Shown here piece by piece: positions 18,631 to 27,332 of a stretch of DNA of 64,000 bases (the stretch's first letter is position 1; each line of letters opens with the position of its first letter). Source of the DNA: Microbacterium sp. VKM Ac-2923. Lineage in GTDB: Bacteria > Actinomycetota > Actinomycetes > Actinomycetales > Microbacteriaceae. Position numbers and translations under genes: made by a program. Under the pieces are notes generated by a model. That model made no database searches and had not been told where the DNA came from. It saw only the letters and a program-made list of their open reading frames with translations. The DNA is taken from the NCBI RefSeq assembly GCF_022815605.1, contig NZ_JALGRP010000002.1, positions 310,001-374,000 on the forward strand, in the 5' to 3' direction.

Positions 18631-19860
18631 TCAGTCGGGGACGACGGTCGCGATGAACCCGGCCTCTTCCAGCGTTGCGATGACGAGGGCGCGGTGCTCG
18701 GCCCCGCGCGTCTCGACGCTGAGCTGCAGGATGACCTCGCTGATCTGCAGGCCCTGCCCGTGGCGGGTGTGGAGCACCTCGATGACGTTCGCACCGACCC
18801 CGGCCAGCAGCTCCGACACTCGCGCGAGCTGCCCCGGACGATCGGGCAGCGGGATGCGCAGCGACATGTACCGTCCGGATGCCGACAGCCCGTGCGCCAC
18901 GACGCGTTGGAGCAGCAGAGGGTCGATGTTGCCGCCCGAGAGGATGGTGACCGTGGGGCCGTGCGCGGTGATCTTGCCCGCGAGGATGGCGGCCACACCG
19001 ACGGCGCCGGCCGGTTCGACGACCTGCTTCGCGCGCTCTAGCAGGACGAGGAGCGCGCGGGCGATGTCGTCCTCCGTGACGGTGACGACCTCGTCGACGT
19101 ACTGTCGGATCAGCTTGAACGGCAGGTCGCCGGGACGGGCGACCGCGATGCCGTCGGCGATGGTCGGAGTGGTCGCGACCTGCAGCGGATAGCCCGCGGC
19201 CAACGACGACGGATAAGCGGCGGAGTTGTGCGCCTGCACGCCGATGATGCGCACCTCACGCCCCTCGGCGGCGGCGCGGGCCTTCACCGCGGCCGCGACG
19301 CCGGCGGCCAGCCCGCCCCCGCCGATGCCGACGATGACGGTCTCGAGGTCGGGCATGTCTTCGACGAGCTCGAGGCCGAGCGTGCCCTGCCCCACGATGA
19401 TGTCGCGGTGGTCGAAGGGATGGATCAGCACGGCACCGGTGCGTTCGGCGAACTCGGCGGCCAGACGCAGCGGGGTCTCGACGGTCGCGCCCTCGAGGAT
19501 GACCTCCGCGCCGTAGCCGCGGGTGGCGAGGAGCTTGGGCACGGGCACACCCAGGGGCATGAAGATGGTCGCTGCGATACCGAGCTGCTGCGCGGCGAGG
19601 GCGACGCCCTGCGCGTGGTTGCCCGCGGAGGCGGCGACGACGCCGCGGGCGCGCTCCTCCGCCGTGAGGCGGGAGAGGCGGTAGGTCGCGCCGCGGATCT
19701 TGAACGAACCGGTGCGCTGCAGGTTCTCGAGCTTGAGGTTGACGCGGACCCCGAGGAGTTCGCTGAGGTGCAGCGACTCGTCGAGAGGCGTGCGCGTGAT
19801 GATGCCGCGCAGAGCCTGCGCGGCATCTTCGAACTCGGCCAGGGTGGGAGTGTCGTTCAT
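18631..19860 (-). CDS. ilvA: Threonine ammonia-lyase with ACT domain
   Basis: PLP-dependent deamination of threonine to 2-oxobutanoate, the first step towards isoleucine. The PLP lysine is Lys54 in GSFKIRGA, and the glycine-rich phosphate loop is GIGGGGLAAG. A C-terminal ACT-like domain (about 330-409, SLRIPLPDRPGQLARV) makes it a single-ACT form, shorter than E. coli IlvA (514 aa). At 409 aa it could be biosynthetic or catabolic; the ACT domain suggests allosteric control. The start overlaps the stop of the upstream AI-2E-type transporter (4 nt), so the two are co-transcribed. Confidence 0.92.
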   Translation of the reverse strand: MNDTPTLAEFEDAAQALRGIITRTPLDESLHLSELLGVRVNLKLENLQRTGSFKIRGATYRLSRLTAEERARGVVAASAGNHAQGVALAAQQLGIAATIFMPLGVPVPKLLATRGYGAEVILEGATVETPLRLAAEFAERTGAVLIHPFDHRDIIVGQGTLGLELVEDMPDLETVIVGIGGGGLAAGVAAAVKARAAAEGREVRIIGVQAHNSAAYPSSLAAGYPLQVATTPTIADGIAVARPGDLPFKLIRQYVDEVVTVTEDDIARALLVLLERAKQVVEPAGAVGVAAILAGKITAHGPTVTILSGGNIDPLLLQRVVAHGLSASGRYMSLRIPLPDRPGQLARVSELLAGVGANVIEVLHTRHGQGLQISEVILQLSVETRGAEHRALVIATLEEAGFIATVVPD

Positions 19861-21047
19861 GATCTCCTTGCGCGTTCGCGCGGGACGGTCTGCCAGATGA
19901 GATCTCTGGATGCCAGGGCTTCCCCCTCGTGCTGCCACGCCTTCGAGCTGAGGTAGACGGCGACGACGTTGACGAACGCGGCCAGGGGCACGGCGAACAG
20001 CGCACCGGCGATGCCGCCCACCATCGCACCGCCCGCGACCACGAGGACGACGGCGAGGGGATGCACCTTGACGGCCGAACCCATCAGGATCGGCTGCAGG
20101 ATGTGACTCTCGACCTGCTGCACGCCGAGGACGACGATGAGCATGAACAAGGCGATGAGCGGGCCGTTGTAGACGAGTGCGATGAACACCGCCAGCGCCC
20201 CGGTGGCCACGGCGCCGACGAAGGGGATGAACGCGCCGAGGAACACCAGCACGCCGATGGGGATCGACAGGGGAACGCCGAGGAGGAAGGCGCCCAGCCC
20301 GATGCCGACCGCATCGATCGTGGCAACGAGCAACTGGGTGCGCGCGTAACTCTTGACGGTGCGCCAGCCGGCGCGCCCGGCCCCGTCGACCGCCGGTCGG
20401 GCGACCCGGGGGAACAGCCGCGTCGTCCAGCGCCAGATGCCGCCGCCGTCGGCGAGCAGACACAGCAGGATGAAGAGGGTGAGGAGAAGCCCCGTGGCGA
20501 CGTGACCCAGCGTCGTGCCGATGGCCAGGGCTCCCGTCCAGAGCACTTCGGCCTGCTGCTGCAGGAAGGAACCTGCCTGGGTGAGCCCGTCATCGATCTG
20601 CTGAGCGCTGAGATGCAACGGTCCGTCGATGAGGTACTGCCGGAACTGCGCGACGGCGTCGATGGTGCGCGACCGAACGGAGCCGAACTCGCGAGTGATC
20701 TGCCACACAGCCAGCCATACCAGCCCCGTGATGATCGCGATCGTCCCGAGCACCGTGACGACGATGGCGAGCCACTTCGGCCACCGATGGCGAAGGAGGA
20801 GGGAGAACCCCGGCCACACCAGCGCGGTCACCAGGATGGCGACGAGCAGCGGGATGACGAGGAGTTTGAGCTGGATGACCACGAAGACGACGACCGCGAT
20901 GGCCGCGGCGATCACCAGCAGACGCCACGCGTAGGCGGTGACCTGACGTAGCGCGGGCGGCACCGGCGGTTGCAGATCGCTCGAGACGGTGCGTCGTTTG
21001 AGGGCGTCGAGGAACGATCCGCGATGTTCGGGATCGGTACCACTCAT
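19857..21047 (-). CDS. AI-2E family (TqsA/PerM-like) transporter
   Basis: A 396-aa polytopic membrane protein with about eight helices. The family core includes LFILLCLLADGGGIWRW and the C-terminal motif VGAVATGALAVFIALVYNG followed by QPILMGSAVKVHPLAV. Members export small molecules such as autoinducer-2 or act as ion antiporters; the substrate here is unknown. The ATG lies 6 nt after TAGGCT (21054-21059, reverse strand), indicating a leaderless mRNA that also covers ilvA. Confidence 0.87.
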   Translation of the reverse strand: MSGTDPEHRGSFLDALKRRTVSSDLQPPVPPALRQVTAYAWRLLVIAAAIAVVVFVVIQLKLLVIPLLVAILVTALVWPGFSLLLRHRWPKWLAIVVTVLGTIAIITGLVWLAVWQITREFGSVRSRTIDAVAQFRQYLIDGPLHLSAQQIDDGLTQAGSFLQQQAEVLWTGALAIGTTLGHVATGLLLTLFILLCLLADGGGIWRWTTRLFPRVARPAVDGAGRAGWRTVKSYARTQLLVATIDAVGIGLGAFLLGVPLSIPIGVLVFLGAFIPFVGAVATGALAVFIALVYNGPLIALFMLIVVLGVQQVESHILQPILMGSAVKVHPLAVVLVVAGGAMVGGIAGALFAVPLAAFVNVVAVYLSSKAWQHEGEALASRDLIWQTVPRERARRS

Positions 21048-21119
21048 TGGGCAAGCCTACCGCCGCCCTGCGACATCGTCCGCGGGGCGGTGTCGGTGGT
21101 CACGGCTACCGTGAGATGC

Positions 21120-22361
21120 ATGACGACGACCCTCCGTCGCGCCGAGGCGCGCCGCATCGCCCTCGCCGCTCAGGGCTTCGCCCGACCGCGCCCCGCCACG
21201 GTCGGCACCCGCCAGGTCGCCGCTGCGCTGCACCGCATGCGCATCCTGCAGATCGACTCGGTGAATGTCTTCGCGCGCTCGCATTACATGCCGCTGTTCG
21301 CCCGACTGGGTGCGTACGACACCGCCGTGCTCGACAAGCTCGCCTTCTCGCGTCGGCCCGCGTGGATGGAGTCCTGGGCGCACGTGGCATCCCTCGTGTC
21401 GGTCGACGACTGGCCGTTGCTGCAGTTCCGCCGCGACGACATGCGTCGTAAGTACGGCGCCGATGCGTGGGCGGAAGCGAACCAGCCCCTGTTGCAGTGG
21501 CTGCGCGACGAGCTGGCCGACCGCGGACCGCTGCGTCCGGCCGAGATCGACCACGACGCCCGCAGCGGTGCGCGCGGATCGTGGTGGGGCTGGGACGACG
21601 TCAAGAACGGGCTCGAACGGCTCTGGTTGTTCGGCGAGGTGGCGATCGCCGGGCGACGCGGGTTCGAACGGCGGTACGCGCTGGCATCCGATGTCCTCCC
21701 CGCCTCCGCGCGCAAGACGACGGTCCCCCGCGCCGAGGCGATCACCGAGCTCACGCGCCGCGCCGCCCTCGCCTACGGTGTCGCCACGGCCTCCGATCTC
21801 GCCGACTACTGGCGCATCCGCGATCGTCCGGCGGTGCTCGCCGGCATCCGGGAGCTGGTCGACACGGGTGAGCTCGTCCCGGTCGAGGTCGAGGGGTGGC
21901 AGGTCGCGGGGCGTCCGGCCAAAGCGTGGCTGCATCGCGACGCCGCCCGCCCCCGAAAAATGGATGCCGCGGCCTTGCTCACCCCGTTCGACCCGGTGGT
22001 GTGGTTCCGCGACCGCGCCGAACGACTGTTCGACTTCGACTACCGCATCGAGATCTACACGCCTGCTCCGCAGCGCCGGTTCGGCTACTACTCACTGCCC
22101 GTGCTCGTCGGCGACGACGTCGTGGGCCGTATCGATCTCAAAGCCGATCGCGCGTCGAGCGCGCTGCGCGTGCAGTCGGCGTGGTGGGAATCTGGCGCTC
22201 CCCCGGATGCCGCGGAACGCATCGCCGGAGAGCTCCTCACGGCCGCGCGCTGGCAAGGTCTGGACCGCGTGACCGTCTCCCGGTGGGGCGACGCGTCCGA
22301 CGCCCTCGCCGGAGCACTCGCGGCAGAACGGCACGAGCACCCCGACGGTCGCCGGAACTGA
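21120..22361 (+). CDS. Winged-helix DNA glycosylase, YcaQ/AlkZ-like
   Basis: A 413-aa member of the HTH_42/YcaQ family. The N-terminal RILQIDSVNVFARSHYMPLF carries the Gln-x-Asp triad at residues 44-46, the form attributed to YcaQ-type crosslink-repair glycosylases (AlkZ has Gln-x-Gln). Three winged-helix modules continue through YGVATASDLADYWRI near 220, with a C-terminal FDPVVWFRDRAERLFDF segment. It is probably involved in unhooking alkylated or crosslinked bases. The ATG lies 7 nt after TACCGT (21107-21112). It is divergent from the AI-2E-type transporter. Confidence 0.85.
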   Translation: MTTTLRRAEARRIALAAQGFARPRPATVGTRQVAAALHRMRILQIDSVNVFARSHYMPLFARLGAYDTAVLDKLAFSRRPAWMESWAHVASLVSVDDWPLLQFRRDDMRRKYGADAWAEANQPLLQWLRDELADRGPLRPAEIDHDARSGARGSWWGWDDVKNGLERLWLFGEVAIAGRRGFERRYALASDVLPASARKTTVPRAEAITELTRRAALAYGVATASDLADYWRIRDRPAVLAGIRELVDTGELVPVEVEGWQVAGRPAKAWLHRDAARPRKMDAAALLTPFDPVVWFRDRAERLFDFDYRIEIYTPAPQRRFGYYSLPVLVGDDVVGRIDLKADRASSALRVQSAWWESGAPPDAAERIAGELLTAARWQGLDRVTVSRWGDASDALAGALAAERHEHPDGRRN

Positions 22362-22393
22362 CGCGCCCCCTCCGCCGGAGCGAAGGGGGCGCG
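22362..22393. terminator. Bidirectional terminator between the glycosylase and lemA
   Basis: A perfect 10-bp stem CGCGCCCCCT / AGGGGGCGCG with a 12-nt loop lies immediately after the stop of the + strand gene and 6 nt beyond the lemA stop on the other strand, so it can serve both convergent genes. Confidence 0.75.
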
Positions 22394-22398
22394 TTCGG

Positions 22399-22968
22399 TC
22401 AGAACTGCACGCGGGGCGGTTCCGCGATCGCGGCGCCGTCGATGACCTCGAAGAACTCGCGCTCGTGGAAGCCGAGCTGGCGTGCGAAGAGGTTGTTGGG
22501 GAACACTTTGATCTTGGTGTTGAGCTCGCGAACGCCACCGTTGTAGAAACGGCGCGACGCCTGGATCTTGTCCTCGGTGTCGACGATCGAGTGCTGCAAC
22601 TGCAGGAAGTTCTGGCTCGCCTGCAGTTGCGGGTACGCCTCGGCGACGGCGAACAGCGACTTCAGCGCCTGCTGCATGTGCCCCTCGGCGACCCCGGCCT
22701 CGGCGGGGCTCTGCGCCGAGAGCGTCTCAGCACGGGCACGCGTGACGTTCTCGAACACGGCCTTCTCGTGCGCGGCGTAGCCCTTCACCGTCTCGATGAG
22801 GTTGGGCAGCAGATCGGCACGCCGCTTCAGCTGCACCGTGATGTCACTCCACGCCTCGTCGACGCGGACGTTCAGCGCGACCAGGGCGTTGTAGGTGGCC
22901 CAGAGGTAGATCCCCGCGATCACCAGGATGCCGACGATCACTATGACCGGTACGAGCCACTCCCACAT
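22399..22968 (-). CDS. lemA: LemA family protein
   Basis: A 189-aa membrane-anchored protein with an N-terminal helix at about 7-25 and an extended helical domain. It carries family signatures NALVALNVRVDEAWSDI, RRADLLPNLIETVKGY and VFPNNLFARQLGFHEREFFE. The cellular role of LemA proteins is poorly defined; they are often linked to the envelope. No DUF2207 or TPM-domain partner is adjacent. GGGGA lies about 8 nt upstream of the ATG, and a TACACT -10-like element lies further upstream. Confidence 0.92.
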   Translation of the reverse strand: MWEWLVPVIVIVGILVIAGIYLWATYNALVALNVRVDEAWSDITVQLKRRADLLPNLIETVKGYAAHEKAVFENVTRARAETLSAQSPAEAGVAEGHMQQALKSLFAVAEAYPQLQASQNFLQLQHSIVDTEDKIQASRRFYNGGVRELNTKIKVFPNNLFARQLGFHEREFFEVIDGAAIAEPPRVQF

Positions 22969-23115
22969 ACGTACGTCCCCACACTTTCGTTCGAGAGATT
23001 GCCCCTCAGTGTAACTGCGGGGTGGGCGGGCGCCGGGCGGTGCGACGGACTCTCAGGGGATGTGGATCGAGGGGGCATCCGCCGCTCCGAGGGGGTTTCC
23101 GCTCACACTCGCGTG

Positions 23116-23188
23116 TACCCCCGGTGGGACTCGAACCCACACTGAAGCGATTTTAAGTCGCCTGCCTCTGCCATTGGGCTACGGGGGC
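23116..23188 (-). tRNA. tRNA with UAA anticodon on a class I body (Leu-like)
   Basis: A complete 73-nt cloverleaf on the reverse strand. The acceptor stem is GCCCCCG/CGGGGGU (first pair G-U) and the discriminator is A73. The D-arm starts GCC, the anticodon stem is GGCGA/UCGCU, and the loop CUUAAAA gives anticodon UAA. The variable loop UCAGU has only 5 nt, and the T-arm is GUGGG-UUCGAGU-CCCAC. UAA reads UUA leucine codons, yet bacterial tRNA-Leu normally has a long variable arm. No CCA is encoded. The gene is intact as a fold, but amino-acid identity cannot be set from sequence alone. Confidence 0.88.
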
Positions 23189-23255
23189 CCGGCCTCCACC
23201 GTATCGCGGGCCGGCGTGGCATCCCGTGCGCAGCGGAACGGCATCCGGAAGCGCC

Positions 23256-23290
23256 GAGACCCCCGCACCCGTGACGGGTGCGGGGGTCTC
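23256..23290 (-). terminator. Terminator of ndh
   Basis: A perfect 16-bp stem GAGACCCCCGCACCCG / CGGGTGCGGGGGTCTC with a 3-nt loop lies 14 nt past the ndh stop. There is no T-tract, but the stem is very stable. Confidence 0.8.
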
Positions 23291-23303
23291 GAAACGCGGG
23301 GCG

Positions 23304-24704
23304 TTACTTGGCCGCGACGGGCTCGGCCTTCTTCTCGGCCGGGGCCGGAGCGTCCGCTGCCGGAGCGGCGGGACGCGGGCGGGCGGCGAACTCCTCGAAC
23401 GCGGCGCGGGGCTGCTGCACCGCCTCGAGCGAGACGACCTCGCGCCCGTGCAGGAAGTTCTGCACCCAGTCGCCGATCACGCGGAACTTGCGCTCCCACG
23501 TCGGCATGGCCAGGCCGTGGTACCCGCGGTGGGCGAACCAGGCGATCAGACCGGTCAGGGCGATGTTGCCCGACTGGAACGCGCCGTTGTACAGGCCCAG
23601 GCCGGCGACGGCACCGAGGTTCTTGTGGAAGTACTGCTTGGGCTCCTCACCGCGCAGCACCGCCACGATGTTCTTCGCCATGAGCTTGCCCTGGCGGACC
23701 GCGTGCTGGGCGTTGGGGACGCAGAAGCCGCCCACACCGCCACCCGACAGGTCGGGGACAGCCGAGACGTCACCGGCGGCCCAGGCGCCCTCGACGATGT
23801 CTTCGTCGGTGCCGACGCGCAGGTCGGGGCGGGTGCGGATGCGACCGCGCTCCTCGACGGGCAGGTCGCTGCCGCGCACGACGGTGGGGTTGGCCATGAC
23901 ACCGGCGGTCCAGATGATGAGGTCGGTCGGGAGGTTCTCTCCGGTGGAGAGCTCCACGACGCCGTCGACGGCGCCCCTGACCTGTGTGTCGAGGTGCACG
24001 AACGCACCCTTCTTGGCCAGGTCGGCGAGGACCCACTCGCTCGTCTTCTGCGACACCTCGGGCATGATGCGCCCCATGGCCTCGATGAGATGGAAGTGCG
24101 TGTCGTCGAAGGCCAGAGTCGGGTACTGCTTCAGCAGCGACGAGGCATAGGCACGCAGCTCGGCGAACACCTCGATGCCGGCGAAGCCGCCACCGACGAC
24201 GACGACGGTCAGCAGACGGTCGCGCTCGGGACCGGCGGGCAGCACGGAGGCCTTGTCGAAGTTCGAGGTGAGGCGATCGCGGATGGCGACGGCCTCTTCG
24301 ATGGTCTTCAGGCCGATCGCGTTGTCGGCGATGCCCGGGATCGGGAACGTGCGCGAGACGGCGCCGGCGGTGACGACGATCTGGTCGTAGCCCTGCGTGA
24401 ACGACTCGTCACCGGCGATGGGGGTGATCGTCGCCGTCTTGGAGGCGTGCTCGATGCCCGTGATCTTGCCGGCGATGACCGTGGTGCGCTTGAGGTGGCG
24501 GCGAAGGCCCACCACGACGTGACGGGGCTCGATCTCACCCGCGGCGACCTCGGGGAGGAACGGCTGGTACGTCATGTACGGCAGCGGGTCGACGAGCGTG
24601 ACTTCGGCCTCGTTGCGGCCGAGGAGCTTCTCGAGCTTCCACGCGGTGTAGAAACCTGCGTAGCCCCCACCGACGATGAGGATTCTGGGCACGGTAGTGG
24701 TCAC
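23304..24704 (-). CDS. ndh: Type II NADH:quinone oxidoreductase
   Basis: Single-subunit, non-proton-pumping NADH dehydrogenase at the inner face of the membrane, feeding electrons to menaquinone. It has an FAD Rossmann motif ILIVGGGYAGFYTAW at about 8-22 and an NADH motif VVVVGGGFAGIE near 168. The quinone-site segment GGFCVPNAQHAVRQG near 325 and an amphipathic C-terminal helix region are present. It ends in a 40-residue Ala/Pro/Glu/Lys-rich tail of unknown role. The start overlaps the protease gene stop by 4 nt, placing ndh last in the eno-side operon. Confidence 0.94.
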   Translation of the reverse strand: MTTTVPRILIVGGGYAGFYTAWKLEKLLGRNEAEVTLVDPLPYMTYQPFLPEVAAGEIEPRHVVVGLRRHLKRTTVIAGKITGIEHASKTATITPIAGDESFTQGYDQIVVTAGAVSRTFPIPGIADNAIGLKTIEEAVAIRDRLTSNFDKASVLPAGPERDRLLTVVVVGGGFAGIEVFAELRAYASSLLKQYPTLAFDDTHFHLIEAMGRIMPEVSQKTSEWVLADLAKKGAFVHLDTQVRGAVDGVVELSTGENLPTDLIIWTAGVMANPTVVRGSDLPVEERGRIRTRPDLRVGTDEDIVEGAWAAGDVSAVPDLSGGGVGGFCVPNAQHAVRQGKLMAKNIVAVLRGEEPKQYFHKNLGAVAGLGLYNGAFQSGNIALTGLIAWFAHRGYHGLAMPTWERKFRVIGDWVQNFLHGREVVSLEAVQQPRAAFEEFAARPRPAAPAADAPAPAEKKAEPVAAK

Positions 24705-26047
24705 GATGGGAGGGACTCCTCGTTAATGTTGCGGCTCGGCTCGCGGGAGGTGCGTGCCTGTCGGGATCGCCGGGCAGCAGCGGTGACGCCGAGCGCAATC
24801 ATTATAGCGGCCAGCGTGGCAGCGCCGAGCGGCAACGACCCGTAGAGCACGCTATCGCGCGACGGCAGCAGAGGCGAACTCGCTTGGGGACCCGACTCGA
24901 CGGGCGGAAGCGGAGGGATCGTCACGGGGCTGGCGCTCGGCTCGGGAGACGGCTGGGCATCAGCGCGGCGGTAGAGACGGACCCACTCGGTGAGGCTGCC
25001 CAACGGGTTCTCGGTCACGGCGGCGACCGGGCTCGACGACACCGCCCGAGCGGCATCCACCAGTCCGTAGCCGTAGAGCTTGTCGGGAGTGGTCGATGCG
25101 CCGGCGGCAGGTCTCGCCGTCTGGATCAGCCGGTTCAGCACGTTGTCGGCGTCGAGCTCGGGGTGTGCGGCGCGCACGAGCGCCGCGATACCGGCCACGA
25201 TGGGAGCCGCTCCGCTCGTCCCGTTCCACTGCACCAGCGTGCCGTCGGACGAGACGCCGATCAGCCGCTCACTGGGGGCCGACAGACCGATCGTGATGCC
25301 CTGCGTCGACGCGCTGTTACTCGCCGCACCGCTCGGATCGACTCCGCCCACGGCCAGGACCCCCGGGATCGTGGCGGGCGCGCCCACGCGGTCGGTGCCG
25401 CTCCCCCGGTTGCCCGCGGCCACGACGACGACGACGTTCTTGTCGAAGGCGTACTGGAACGCATCGTCCCAGCTGCGATCCCAGTCGAGCGTGTTGGTGG
25501 TGAGCGACAGGTTGATGACGGTGGCGCCGTTGTCGACGGCCCAGGTCATGGCTTCGGCGATCTGCTCGGTGAACGACTTCGACGTCGTCGCCCCGAACCC
25601 CACCGAGATCGACAACAGCTCGGCTTCGGGCGCGACGCCGATCATGCCGCGACCGTTGCCGGTTCCGCGGGAGGCCGCGAGCGAGGCGACCCAGCTGCCG
25701 TGGTTGGCGTCCACCGCACCCACGGGAGTGCGTCCGTCCGAGGAGCCCACGCCCGAGACGTCGATTCCGCCGACCACGGCGCCGCTGAACTCGGTGGGCC
25801 CTCGGCCGATGCCCGTGTCGATGATCGCGATCTTCTGCCCGGCACCGCGCGTGGTCTTCCACGCCTCGCGCACCCCGTACTGATCGAGCCAGTACTCCGC
25901 GGCGCGGACCGAGTCGGTCGGGTCCTCGGCCACCGGGCCCGCCGGGGCCTGCGGGGCGGAGGGCGCGGAGGCACCTGGCGTCGCCGCCGCGCCCGTCAGC
26001 ACCGCCACGAGGATGACGGACGCCACGGCGGCGACGACGCGCTTCAT
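24701..26047 (-). CDS. S8 subtilisin-like protease, mycosin-like layout
   Basis: Secreted, membrane-anchored serine protease of 448 aa. It has a signal peptide (about 1-26), catalytic Asp77 in AIIDTGI, His116 in DANHGSWVASL, oxyanion Asn near 213 and Ser278 in NGTSGAAP. A Pro-rich linker at about 370-405 precedes a C-terminal transmembrane helix at about 415-432 and a short basic tail. This order matches mycosins of type VII secretion, but no type VII genes are nearby. It overlaps the DUF501 gene upstream and ndh downstream by 4 nt each. The substrate is unknown. Confidence 0.9.
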   Translation of the reverse strand: MKRVVAAVASVILVAVLTGAAATPGASAPSAPQAPAGPVAEDPTDSVRAAEYWLDQYGVREAWKTTRGAGQKIAIIDTGIGRGPTEFSGAVVGGIDVSGVGSSDGRTPVGAVDANHGSWVASLAASRGTGNGRGMIGVAPEAELLSISVGFGATTSKSFTEQIAEAMTWAVDNGATVINLSLTTNTLDWDRSWDDAFQYAFDKNVVVVVAAGNRGSGTDRVGAPATIPGVLAVGGVDPSGAASNSASTQGITIGLSAPSERLIGVSSDGTLVQWNGTSGAAPIVAGIAALVRAAHPELDADNVLNRLIQTARPAAGASTTPDKLYGYGLVDAARAVSSSPVAAVTENPLGSLTEWVRLYRRADAQPSPEPSASPVTIPPLPPVESGPQASSPLLPSRDSVLYGSLPLGAATLAAIMIALGVTAAARRSRQARTSREPSRNINEESLPS

Positions 26048-26562
26048 CCTCCGGTCCCGGGGCTCTCGCACTGGCAGCGTTCGGGTGACCAGGTGCCGCG
26101 CTCGAGCGCGCGGTCGCCGATCGGGTTCACGCCGGGGCCCACCGCCAACGAGTGTCCGGCGAGGGCGTGCAGGCACTTCACGCGCGTCGGCATGCCCCCG
26201 GCGGAGATGCCGGCGATCTCGTCGGGCTCGCCGTACGCGGCGCGGTCGTCGAGGTATGCCGCGTGCGCCGCCCGGTACTGCTGCTGGAGCTCATCGCTCT
26301 CGGCGAGCTCGTCGGAGAACTCCTTCATCACGTGCCCGGCCTCGAGCACCGACATCGCGGCGGTGGCGGCAGGGTGGGTGAGGTAGTAGAAGGTGGGGAA
26401 CGGGCTGCCGTCGTCGAGGCGCGGCGAGGTCGCCACCACCGTCGGGTTGCCGCACACGCACCGTGCGGCGACGCCGACGACGCCGCGCGGGACGCGACCG
26501 AGCTGCGCCTTCAGCACGGCGAGATCGGCGTCGGAGGCGGGGGGAAGCGGTGCGGTAGTCAT
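26044..26562 (-). CDS. DUF501 domain protein
   Basis: A 172-aa protein with the DUF501 hallmarks: RCVCGNPTVVATSPRL near residue 33, TFYYLTHPAA near 56, MPTRVKCLHALAGH near 124 and a Cys pair near the end (RCQCE). The conserved Cys residues suggest a metal or redox site, but the role is unknown. The start at 26562 lies 7 nt after TACCCT (26570-26575, reverse strand). In mycobacteria the order eno, FtsB-like, DUF501 is conserved, and here it is kept. Confidence 0.9.
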   Translation of the reverse strand: MTTAPLPPASDADLAVLKAQLGRVPRGVVGVAARCVCGNPTVVATSPRLDDGSPFPTFYYLTHPAATAAMSVLEAGHVMKEFSDELAESDELQQQYRAAHAAYLDDRAAYGEPDEIAGISAGGMPTRVKCLHALAGHSLAVGPGVNPIGDRALERGTWSPERCQCESPGTGG

Positions 26563-26732
26563 CGCTCTCAGGGTACCCGGCCGCCCTCGACGGCTCACGC
26601 GGGCGCCGAGAAACGGCATCCGCGCCCGGAAACGCCTCGAAAATATCTCTCTGCCGGGGCGATTGCGTTTGTCGGCGGAGTCGAAGACGTTCTTCCGTGC
26701 CCGCGGACTCGCACGTGCCGGTCGGGGAGCAC

Positions 26733-27332
26733 TCAGCCGGCGGGCGTCTCGGGCGGAGGAGTCGGGTCGGGAACGCCGATCGTCGGCACGGCGACCTGGG
26801 CGGCGCCCGCCGCCGCGACCGAGCGGACCAACTGCGCCATCCAGTCGGTACGGGTCTGGCCCACGGCGTCGCTCACGTCGCCCTGTTCCTGCGGCGTCGA
26901 GGAGGCGGGCAGATCGTTGTCGATGAGGTAGACCACCTCGCCGGGGAACGTGTATCCGAGGCGCTCCCTCGCCTGCGTGCGGATGTACGCCGGATCGGCC
27001 CACCGATCGCGCTGCATCTGCAGGTCTTCGACCTCGGACTGGCTGATCCGCACCGCGCCCTGCAGCGCCTGGATCTGCTGCCGCTGGTCCATGTAGGTGC
27101 CCACCGTCGGCACGAGCACGAAGGTGCCGAGAACGACGAGCCCGAGCATGATGACGACGAAGCCCGAGACTCGCACCCGGCCGAGCCAGTCGCGTACGTC
27201 GACGCGGTGTTGCGTCGCCGTCGGTGACGGCGTGCGGATGGGCCGCGAGGCGGTTACGCGCTTTGCTGACGTCTTCGCCGGAGGAGCCTCGGATGCCACA
27301 GGGCGGCGGGGAGGCAGAGTCGGTCGCTCCAT
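26733..27332 (-). CDS. Septum formation initiator (FtsB/DivIC-like)
   Basis: Single-pass division protein, 199 aa. It has a cytoplasmic Pro/Ala/Thr-rich N-terminus of about 55 residues, a transmembrane helix at about 56-76 and a coiled coil (MDQRQQIQALQGAVRISQ) followed by WADPAYIRTQARERLGY, the DivIC/FtsB core. A variable C-terminus completes it. It would join FtsL/FtsQ in the divisome. The ATG at 27332 is favoured because GAAGGG lies 6 nt upstream; an in-frame ATG at 27338 overlaps that RBS. Confidence 0.9.
   Translation of the reverse strand: MERPTLPPRRPVASEAPPAKTSAKRVTASRPIRTPSPTATQHRVDVRDWLGRVRVSGFVVIMLGLVVLGTFVLVPTVGTYMDQRQQIQALQGAVRISQSEVEDLQMQRDRWADPAYIRTQARERLGYTFPGEVVYLIDNDLPASSTPQEQGDVSDAVGQTRTDWMAQLVRSVAAAGAAQVAVPTIGVPDPTPPPETPAG

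Noticed and set aside
18258..18998. Reverse-strand frame across the 71-bp repeats into ilvA
   Set aside because: The repeated peptide pattern comes from the repeat DNA itself; no RBS and it overlaps ilvA.
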